A DNA stretch of 64,000 bases from Owenia fusiformis (lineage: Eukaryota > Annelida > Polychaeta > Sabellida > Oweniidae). The notes beneath the pieces are model-generated. The model was not told the origin of the DNA, did not search any database, and was given only the letters and a program-made list of their open reading frames with translations. The position numbers were made by a program, and so were the translations under genes. This document shows positions 57,801 through 64,000 of the stretch, piece by piece (position 1 is the stretch's first letter; every line of letters starts with the position of its first letter). The DNA is taken from contig CAIIXF020000012.1 of the NCBI GenBank assembly GCA_903813345.2, positions 25,618,184 to 25,682,183 on the forward strand. Reading direction: 5' to 3'.

Positions 57801-60800
57801 TCCTTAATGTATTTGTCTTTATCAAAGTTAAAAGGATATACAAGGTAAACTAAATACAAAGGCTAAGTATTGAATCCCCGGGAGCCAACCTCATTGATAT
57901 TGTATCTGAAAAATAAAGATTATTCATTTTCTAAATTAAATTTCCTTGATTTACCGTATATTATGGAAATTGTTTACAAAGAACTAATACAACTAGACTT
58001 TGGAAATTGAACAAGTACAATTTCAGACTCCAGATCTGGACTTTTTTAAGCCAAGTCATCCAGAAAAAGATGGATGGATGGATGAAATAGGAAGGAGGGA
58101 TAGGACAGAATAGGATGGAACGATAGGAGAGAATAGAGAAGAAAGATAGGATAGAATAGCAAGGAAGGATAAGATAGGAAGGATAGGAAAGGATAGGAAG
58201 GATAGATAGGAAGGAACGGATAGGGATAAAAGGGATAGGATAGGAAGGATAGGATAGAATAAGAAGGAACGATAGGATAGAATAGTAGGATATGATAGGA
58301 AGGATGGATGGATTTTTCAACATTTTCTTCGCTACTCTTGACTTTCTATCAGGATACCATCAGATCGATTCCAAAACGCCATAACTTCCGAACCGGAAGT
58401 CGGATCGAAATTTGGTTTGCAGATTCTGATTCCTGAGAAAATTCTATTCTTCATTCAAAACTCAAACGTTAAATTTGGAGAATTTTTTATTTTGACCTAC
58501 TTTTTGGACACCATATCTCAAAAGTGGGTTAAAATACTTTCTGACGGCAAAAGGCTAACACTGTTAGTACACTCTTGGCTACATGTATACACAATTTCGA
58601 AGAATATAATTGAAGTGTAGTATCAGAATCACAAAAATAAGGAAAATTTTGAATTTGACCTAGATTTTGACCTAGACATTTTTATGTCCAAATTTATTAT
58701 ATAGAGGTTATTTACTGAGAGGGATTTTATTCCGGGACACATTATGATATTTCCCGAGGGCCCAGGGGAAATCTGGGATTACTGTACCCCTATCAATTTA
58801 CCTTTTCGGGACCTAAATCCTATTACCTACCCATTTACTCAATCTGGGAGAACGAATCCAAAGAGAAAAATACTTCTACATGTGCGCTGTGCAAGATTTC
58901 CAATAGCTCGTCGTGTTTACCGAGAACGACATTGCACAAAATTTGTCCAATATTTCACTGGGCATGCGCAGACCCATTACTTCCGGTTTTCCAAAGCCTA
59001 TGGGATTTATAATGGAGACATTTTTCGAACGCTTACTGTGCGAATGATATTGATTTGCCACCTTAGTCATCTCAGGTTTCTATAACTAGACATCAACCTT
59101 TACTGATTTAACATGTTTTAAGCAATGTACACATGCACACTTTTCGGCCAATTTGTTTTGAAAAAATCATGAGGAATTCATGCATGACTCCATTGAAATC
59201 CATTAGAAATGGCGTCAAAATGGTGAAATGAGGATATTCAACGATCTGGTAGAGGTACTTAAAATCATATGGTATCTTAGTCATCTCAGGTTTCTGTAAC
59301 TTTGAAGGTAGATCTGTTTGATTCCGTTGAGATTAGAATCCTCATACCTTTAACTTTTCGGCCAATTTCAAACAAAATATGATAACTTTTGGTGATATAA
59401 CTGGTTCATTACATTGGAATGACGTCAAAATAAAATAAGACAATCTCAGTTTCTATGGCACTGACGTCATGACGTCAGATTTATCTTAAGATCTCAAATA
59501 TGACGTCATGTTTAATCAATGAATGACATCTATCGGCTATTCGACCAATTCTGTGCAATGAAAGATGTTTGTCCACCATTTGAAAGATACTAACTGGTAT
59601 CAGGGTCATCAAGCTATGGAACAGGGGTTTATGATAATAGATTGGGTTACTATAGCTTGCAATGTTAAAGGCGATTGAACTATGTTATAAAACAACTTCC
59701 AGTACATTATGATATTTAAAGATCTAATAGCAAAGGTTTTGCAAAAATAAATCAATGCAGTGTAAAACAAATGTATGTATAATGAAGAAATAAATATTTA
59801 ATGAAAAAAATAGATATGTGTTTGTAATATTGGTATTAACTTAAGATTAAAAAGTGTCACTATCTCTTTCATTTTTCAACAAATATAGGTTCACGTGACA
59901 TATGACGCGGGGCAGTCAATTTTGATCTATCGTAGACCATATCAGTATCAAACTGCCTATATTTCAACCTCGTCTTGCGAGGCCATTTTTATTTGAAACA
60001 TCTTGAATTTGGTGTCAAAATAAAGCTGGTCACGCCCACTTTCAGAGTTATCAATGAATCATTTACTACGACTACTATATTCATTTAGGAGGCGTGTAAA
60101 GTTAACCAATCAGAAAGACAATTGCTCTATATATGACAGTTCATTAACATATTCAGTGTTTACTATTGTTTTTCGCGTCATGACAACACGAGTAGTAACC
60201 AATCAAAATGCCGTATTTTATCACGTGAGTTCAGAGTGACATGCACGACATGTAAGTTTAGTCTGAGCTGATCGCGATGTTGAACAATTTCTTCTCGGAA
60301 TTTGTCCAGAGAAATCAGCGATTCTAAATTAAGGTAGGATCTCCCATTTCTTCCTGTACAAGTTTTAACTTATCTCTATCGAATCCTAAAGTTTTGGATG
60401 AAGATATGAAGCATACGTTTAAAAACGAAGCGATTAATTTGACGATCTGATTTTGCAATTTGCAATGGCCAATTTACTGCAAGTCTGCGTGTATTTGACA
60501 AGAGATAGCGCCAAGTCTTGTATCCGAATGCTTGTTAAGCCACTCAAAAACAAGATCCATATTTTCTAAATTTGATAACTTTGCAGAGAGCCCGTTTTCA
60601 TAACCTATTTTCCGCGTCTAAATTCAAACTGAGTAGGATTATAGGATCGCTGGGATTCTCAGTCAATGGCAACGGGTCTTCATTCCAGAACGTACATTTT
60701 TTTAGTTGATTCTCCGTCATAGTACTTGTCTAAAGTCCATATCTGCTCTTTTACTGGCATACTTGGACATATTTCCCCTCCTTAAATTGTCCTCCTTAAA

Positions 60801-62772
60801 TAACACCCTCTCGCCGATTTATATATAGCCATTTCCCAGAACCCGGGAGTCAGAATCGCTGATGTTTGCCATATTGAACATGTTGAAATATGTACTGTAA
60901 TATCTGTAATACTAGGCATTGCCTGCTACGCGTAAGGGTCACGTGACTAGCGCGATACAGGAAAAATGGGGAATTTTGAAACAACAATTTTTGGGCACTT
61001 TTATTGCAAATTTCAGGTATTTATAAGTGTTTGTGGTATAAAATATAATCCACAGACATAAATGAACATCCAAACTACATATTTTTTTACGTTTTGGAGC
61101 CTTTTTTGCTTTTAAAATGACATCTTTAAAAGTATAAATTTTTGAATATAGAATCTTCGCCCGCATGAAGTGTATTTTGAATGCCTGAGAAGAACGCAAA
61201 TGGGTACTGGCCTGGTGTTGCAATAGTATAGTAGCATTTAAAAATCTGTTCCTCTCGAGATTTATGGTCTTCTGAAATTATACTATTAATTGGTGTTGTT
61301 GCATCATTGCTCAAATTTAGAGGAGTGTTGTTGCATCTTCGGTTTGGTGTTGTTGCATCAATAGTGAGGAACTAAAACCGTGAACTTCTTGCTTCTTGAT
61401 GATGCTACATGTATACTAATGACAGTTTCTTTAAATATAGATCGTGCGCTAACTTCACGTGTATGATTATTGAGAAACTCGTCCTAGAAATGGGTTTAAA
61501 TTGGGGAAACAACATATCGTACGAAAATCTATCACCGGAAGTCTGGCCATCTTGATGCAACAACACGGTGTTGTTGCATCACGATACTCCCCAGTGAATT
61601 TGACAATTGTCTGGACAATTGTGTCAGTGGACTTCATCCTAGCCAGCACAACCTATTGAATAAAAAACTAATAAAAAGAGATTATTCAATTACAAATTGA
61701 ACAGCTAGGTAACCACTTTTCTTGTAATTATAATGACAAGATTAATGTGGAACCCAAACACCCAACCAGTCCCCAACTCAGGACGACACAATGAAAACAT
61801 AGCACTTTGAAAAACTGATTAAAAGAGCACTTACTGTTCTGTCCAAGTATGTAACAGGACTGCAATTCCTGATCCCCTGGCTGGAGGTCCTGACACCAGG
61901 CATAGAATCTAAATGCAAATATTCCATCTTCCTTCTTGGGAGTCAGTGCTAGATTGATCTGTCTGAACCAGTCTTGGCATTGGTCATTGTTGGCAAAAGT
62001 GCACCTGGAAGTGGAGTGTGTCATATACAGTACTGATAATGTTTGAAGGGTGGTGGTTCTATCTCCACTGGGGTGGACTGATGGTTTTACATAAGCACTT
62101 AGCACAGGATTTCATTCTGTTTTCATTTACCAATATGTAACTGATCCTGTCCTGTAATGCTGTGAAAATAGATATTGCTTTGTTGATAATGGGAAAATGT
62201 AAGAAACATTTTGGCCTCACAGAGAAATATATATTTTAGATAGTGGAGTTAACTGACAATTTTAACAAAAACATCATCTTGGATTACTATGGCAACCTCT
62301 TGATTAGCATCACAAATTGAACTCTGTGGTAAGAAATGAGATGCAATAATTAATTTCTCCACAATCTTTGCAATTTTTACTCCCAAATTGGTATTTTTTC
62401 ATTAGTAACATGTAAGGGATTGTGCCCCTTTTTCTGGTCCACACTTTATTCTGCGATTATTCAATATGAGAGGATTCCTCACCTGAAAGACCTGGCATCC
62501 TTGCAGTAGATGTTCAAATGGAAAATATCTCTTGACTCCACAGATTCTATCAAACCCAAAGGTGCATTCACGAATGACCGCTCGAAGCGTAGAAATAATC
62601 GAAAGTTCGTCAATGCGATCGATCCATTTGAGGTCTTCCCTAAGGCTAGGATGTGTTCACCAGATAGCAATGGGAATGAGATGGGGATTGTTCGGTCGTA
62701 CTTGATGTTGGCGGGTTTAGGATAGAGCTCACTGGCTCGCATGTGGTCAATGCTACTTTCCTCTTCTGAGGA
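48644..62772 (-). CDS. MTMR3: Myotubularin-related phosphoinositide 3-phosphatase (MTMR3/MTMR4 type)
   Basis: Thirteen coding exons, 5' to 3': 62772-62483, 62004-61835, 55166-55070, 54412-54299, 53951-53770, 53436-53232, 52881-52686, 52293-52108, 51838-51671, 51434-50310, 49755-49516, 49320-49130 and 48872-48644. All phases fit, giving 1130 aa plus a missing start. The enzyme removes the 3-phosphate from PI3P and PI(3,5)P2 on endosomal or autophagic membranes. Domains: PH-GRAM (first two exons), myotubularin phosphatase with an intact HCSDGWDRT loop (C392, R398 in window numbering), a Ser/Asn-rich linker encoded by one 1125-bp exon, a coiled coil, and a C-terminal FYVE domain (WVPD, RRRHHCR, RVC and eight zinc cysteines/histidines). 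A FYVE at the C-terminus after a long linker is specific to MTMR3/4 among myotubularins. Vertebrates have both paralogues; here one gene probably represents the pre-duplication state. Confidence 0.97.
48878..49035. repeat. CACAATGGAACAAT short tandem array
   Basis: Imperfect 12-30-bp units with ACAATGG, CCATGTCACAATGG and CACAATTCTG words, starting about 5 bp from the acceptor of MTMR exon 13. Confidence 0.8.
49130..49320 (-). CDS. MTMR3: MTMR coding exon 12 (FYVE, first half)
   Basis: 191 bp, phase 0 in, 2 out. Encodes the SWEQVDEKDADMT linker, the FYVE start WVPDHAVTHCAGC and the RRRHHCR motif that contacts PI3P. The acceptor is CCTTGCAG, the donor is GCAG then GTGAGC. Confidence 0.95.
49516..49755 (-). 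CDS. MTMR3: MTMR coding exon 11 (coiled coil)
   Basis: 240 bp, 80 codons, phase 0. Encodes FLQRSLSYVSRHL and a heptad-like stretch MSVELEYRQRIEILERQLQ, which probably mediates dimerisation. The acceptor is CATTTTAG, the donor is AAT then GTAAGT. Confidence 0.93.
50310..51434 (-). CDS. MTMR3: MTMR coding exon 10 (end of phosphatase domain, disordered linker)
   Basis: 1125 bp, 375 codons. Begins VLIPSCQVRNLCLWTNVYL, the end of the phosphatase domain, followed by a Ser/Asn/Asp-rich segment with no visible fold and a Ser/Thr/Pro-rich end (PFKSQTPNSTCPTTPGADG). The acceptor is TATTGCAG, the donor is ATG then GTAGGA. Confidence 0.94.
51671..51838 (-). CDS. MTMR3: MTMR coding exon 9
   Basis: 168 bp, 56 codons. 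Encodes VKLVEHTYSCLFGTFLCNN, a highly conserved core stretch of the MTMR3/4 phosphatase domain. The acceptor is TTTTCTAG. Confidence 0.95.
51850..52066. repeat. About 58-bp tandem repeat in MTMR intron 8
   Basis: Four units with CCCATAATGCAATAGTCATAG and a following GTGTCTAAAAGTCTCATAT block. A single related unit is at about 54440-54482. Confidence 0.88.
52108..52293 (-). CDS. MTMR3: MTMR coding exon 8
   Basis: 186 bp, 62 codons. Encodes GFQVLVEKEWLDFGHKFADR, then LNERCPVFLQWLDCVYQ and the FNEAFL end. The acceptor is TCCTCACAG, the donor is CTG then GTGAGT. Confidence 0.96.
52686..52881 (-). CDS. MTMR3: MTMR coding exon 7 (catalytic loop)
   Basis: 196 bp, phase 2 in, 0 out. Encodes WLQSLDTTKWLNHI and the catalytic VHCSDGWDRTPQ; Cys and Arg of the CX5R motif are present, so an active phosphatase is expected. 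The acceptor is ATCATTTAG, the donor is GAG then GTAAAT. Confidence 0.97.
53232..53436 (-). CDS. MTMR3: MTMR coding exon 6
   Basis: 205 bp. Encodes LIIDARSYSAAFANRAKGGG, YYPDCEILFMNLANIHSIR and SFQALR. The acceptor is CTCTAG, the donor is CAA then GTAAGT. Confidence 0.96.
53770..53951 (-). CDS. MTMR3: MTMR coding exon 5
   Basis: 182 bp. Encodes NQRTGAVIARCSQPEVGWLG and WRNSQDEQLLQAI, then a variable Ser/Thr-rich part. The acceptor is GTTAAG, a weak site with a poor pyrimidine tract; phase and similarity support it. Confidence 0.94.
54299..54412 (-). CDS. MTMR3: MTMR coding exon 4
   Basis: 114 bp. Encodes ICSSYPKLHIVPSS, then LAGFRSSARFPSIVW. The acceptor is CATTTTCAG, the donor is GAG then GTAGGT. 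The longer plus-strand open frame over this exon is a shadow. Confidence 0.95.
55070..55166 (-). CDS. MTMR3: MTMR coding exon 3
   Basis: 97 bp, phase 1 in, 2 out. Encodes AKWRYTFGKEVGRMKFDL and LWRICYINEDY, the entry to the phosphatase domain. The acceptor is ATTTACAG, the donor is TATAA then GTAAGT. Confidence 0.94.
56360..56412 (-). repeat. tRNA-like SINE fragment
   Basis: On the minus strand GTGGGTTCGATCCCTAC resembles a tRNA T-arm and B box. No full cloverleaf was found, so it is treated as a SINE relic. Confidence 0.45.
56425..56620. mobile_element. CAGGCCTGTCAACT-family MITE, 3' part
   Basis: Shares TTTTTGCGTGACAGAA, GGTGTTCAGATTTGGACC and AGGTGTTCCCAAGTTGACAG with 33780-34275. The left end is missing. 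Confidence 0.8.
57424..57589. repeat. Perfect 83-bp tandem duplication in the left TIR
   Basis: The unit begins CATACACGTACAGTTAGC and ends AAGAAGCGAGAAATT. Two copies with no difference seen. The right TIR has only one, so the duplication followed insertion or arose in one arm. Confidence 0.92.
58070..58313. repeat. GGATA/GATAGGA microsatellite
   Basis: About 245 bp of AGGATAGGAAGGATAG-type sequence, bounded by GGATGGATGG at both ends. Confidence 0.95.
59728..61127 (-). repeat. Dispersed 1.35-kb repeat, copy 2
   Basis: Inverted relative of 8274-9612. It carries about 70 extra bases near 60719-60790. It lies within the 4.3-kb TIR element, so it was either part of it or inserted into it. Confidence 0.85.
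61835..62004 (-). CDS. MTMR3: MTMR coding exon 2 (PH-GRAM, second part)
   Basis: 170 bp, phase 2 in, 1 out. Encodes CTFANNDQCQDWFRQINLAL and FAFRFYAWCQDLQ. The acceptor is ACTTCCAG, the donor is AACA then GTAAGT. Confidence 0.93.
62483..62772 (-). CDS. MTMR3: MTMR first visible coding exon (PH-GRAM, first part)
   Basis: 290 bp, phase 0 in, 2 out. Encodes IPISFPLLSGEHILALG, IALTNFRLFLRFERSFV and LGLIESVESRDIFHL, the PH-GRAM core. The acceptor TGCATTTCAG precedes SSEEESSIDHM, so the start codon lies in an upstream exon not identified here. ATG at 62742 is internal and less likely to be the start. Confidence 0.93.
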
Positions 62773-63090
62773 CTGAAATGCATGGTGTTATTTATTAGTA
62801 ACAGGTTAAACGAAAAAAAAATCATGGAGAAGGAAATCCAGCTGAACAAAAAATATTTAACAAATCACTCATCATTGTAAAATAACATTTATAGACCTTA
62901 CCAGAAAGCGGCAGTGTTGTCTCTATTTGACAAAATTATACTTATGACAATATACATGTACCATATTTTATAATTCTTTCTCGAGAATAAGTGTCATGAC
63001 CAAAAGTCATTTTGTCCAAATCAGTTGACTGGTATTTGTGTTATCAGAAGAAATCATATATTTTCCGAAAAATCTGTCAACTGGTATTTG
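62773..63090. other. Intron 1 or 5' flank of the MTMR gene
   Basis: No coding exon identified. The word TCAACTGGTATTTG occurs twice (about 63024-63037 as TTGACTGGTATTTG, and 63077-63090), the second being the target of the foldback insertion. Confidence 0.4.
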
Positions 63091-63836
63091 TTATCCTGTT
63101 CCCGGACTATAGTCCTGTACGGAGCCAATACATTTGCATGTACGATTACAACTTGGGAGAATTATCTACGCCCCTTCCACTTAAGAAACCTACCTCAATG
63201 CATTCTACAACTCAAAATGTAACTTCTAATATATTGGAACCGCCGATTGTCTGGGTTAGTTGGCAGAACGAGGTCTTTTTGTTTCTTATGGCTCTTTTGG
63301 TCGAAGTTCGATTAAGATGGCGGTTATAACGGAATTTCCCGAACTCTTCCGTAATAGCACGAACTTGGTTTTTCGTTACGTCACTTCCGTGTAAAATGGA
63401 TTTGTTTCGGGTAAGAGGGAATTTCGAAAATTTCGGACAATATTTTCAATATTTACTGCCATGTCGACATCCTATGCTCTTAACTGTATACCGAATGGTT
63501 AAACAATGTTTCTTACCGGAAACAAATCCATTTTACATGGAAGTGAAGTAACGAAAAACCAAGTTCGTGCTATTACGGAAGAGTTCGGGAAATTCCGTTA
63601 TAACCGCCATCTTAATCGAACTTCGACCAAAAGAGCCATAAGAAACAAAAAGACCTCGTTCTGCCAACTAACCCAGACAATCGGCGGTTCCAATATATTA
63701 GAAGTTACATTTTGAGTTGTAGAATGCATTGAGGTAGGTTTCTTAAGTGGAAGGGGCGTAGATAATTCTCCCAAGTTGTAATCGTACAGGCAAATGTATG
63801 GGCTCCGTACAGGACTATAGTCCTGGAACGGGATAA
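63091..63836. mobile_element. 746-bp near-perfect foldback element with 8-bp TSD
   Basis: Arms of about 325 bp (63091-63415 and 63509-63836) are almost perfect inverted copies starting TTATCCTGTTCCCGGACTAT on the left and TTATCCCGTTCCAGGACTAT on the inverted right. The loop is about 95 bp. GGTATTTG at 63083-63090 recurs exactly at 63837-63844. An 8-bp duplication fits hAT-type or Merlin-type integration. The few mismatches point to a young insertion. No coding capacity. Confidence 0.93.
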
Positions 63837-63844
63837 GGTATTTG

Positions 63845-64000
63845 AGTTATGAAATGTTACATTTTACGAAAAATGATGGCCATATTAAAAATGGCCTTCT
63901 TTGCCCATTAAGACATTAGCTTATAAACCTTGTACTGTACCAACTTCCATAACTAGTAAGTGCTAAAGTTGAAAATGGGGTGCACAGGTGATATTATGTC
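63845..64000. other. Right edge
   Basis: No feature recognised. The block AATGATGGCCATATTAAAAATGGCC is a short imperfect palindrome like the units at 37.5-38.9 kb. Confidence 0.4.

Larger units (their letters stand above)
57293..61596. mobile_element. 4.3-kb TIR element, non-autonomous
   Basis: Left end CACTGGGGGGTATCCTGATG and right end inverse CACTGGGGAGTATCGTGATG begin inverted arms of over 250 bp (57293-57690 and about 61290-61596). The arms contain a palindromic ATGCAACAACACCG block and an ACCGGAAGTCTGGCCATC stretch. AATTT flanks both ends (57288-57292 and 61597-61601), a possible 5-bp target duplication. The left arm has an extra 83-bp tandem copy. The interior carries a GATAGGA microsatellite and the second copy of the 1.35-kb dispersed repeat. 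No transposase frame. Confidence 0.83.
55167..61834 (-). other. MTMR intron 2 (6.7 kb)
   Basis: The largest intron of the gene. It contains AT-rich unique DNA to about 56340, a tRNA-like fragment, a CAGGCCTGTCAACT-MITE remnant and the 4.3-kb TIR element at 57293-61596. No additional exon was needed or found. Confidence 0.8.

Noticed and set aside
58744-59085. 113-codon plus-strand frame inside the TIR element, considered as a transposase piece
   Set aside because: No DDE/D or DNA-binding motif can be seen and it is short; treated as chance.
9086-60239. Similar 61-codon frames at 9086-9271 (minus) and 60054-60239 (plus)
   Set aside because: They lie in the two copies of the 1.35-kb repeat. 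About five amino-acid differences in 61 codons between otherwise similar DNA shows no protein-level constraint.

Overview
This is an AT-rich, intron-rich animal genomic window. The likely source is a marine invertebrate such as an echinoderm, hemichordate or lophotrochozoan; the sequence alone does not fix the phylum. Reasons: spliced genes with GT/AG introns and conserved phases, metazoan gene families (Kv channel with T1 domain, MTMR3/4 myotubularin with FYVE domain), an alternative NADH dehydrogenase of a kind absent from vertebrates, and many LTR, MITE and foldback elements and minisatellites.

Four protein genes were rebuilt exon by exon from reading frame and splice phase. (1) 12536-21248, plus: a Shaw/Kv3-like voltage-gated potassium channel, 3 coding exons, 466 aa. 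(2) 23814-28685, minus: a type II membrane FkbM-family methyltransferase, 4 coding exons, 339 aa. (3) 31887-39530, plus: a mitochondrial type II (alternative, rotenone-insensitive type) NADH dehydrogenase, 9 coding exons, 484 aa. (4) 48644-62772, minus: a myotubularin-related 3-phosphoinositide phosphatase of the MTMR3/MTMR4 type, 13 coding exons, 1130 aa seen, with the first few residues lying upstream. Genes 1/2 and 3/4 are convergent; genes 2/3 are head to head about 3.2 kb apart. They share no obvious pathway: the neighbourhood is an ordinary animal gene row, not an operon.

Layout: 1-2 kb tandem and dispersed repeats; 2.0-8.0 kb an LTR retrotransposon with PBS, PPT, 4-bp target duplication and a degraded Ty3/gypsy pol remnant; 8.3-12.1 kb dispersed repeats and nested MITEs; 12.5-21.2 kb the potassium channel; 22.1-22.9 kb a 28-bp minisatellite; 23.8-28.7 kb the methyltransferase; 29-31.5 kb two foldback elements; 31.9-39.5 kb the NADH dehydrogenase with repeat-rich introns; 39.5-48.6 kb gene-free and repeat-rich; 48.6-62.8 kb the myotubularin gene, whose 6.7-kb second intron carries a 4.3-kb terminal-inverted-repeat element; 63.1-63.8 kb a near-perfect 746-bp foldback element with 8-bp target duplications.

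The most unusual signals are: three separate tandem duplications that each copy the 3' end of an exon with its 5' splice site (two in the NADH dehydrogenase gene, one in the methyltransferase gene), one of which makes a phase-compatible alternative exon; an LTR element whose two LTRs are identical on one side but structurally different on the other, inserted into a repeat whose uninterrupted relative is also in the window; and a group of TIR elements with CACTGG-type ends.
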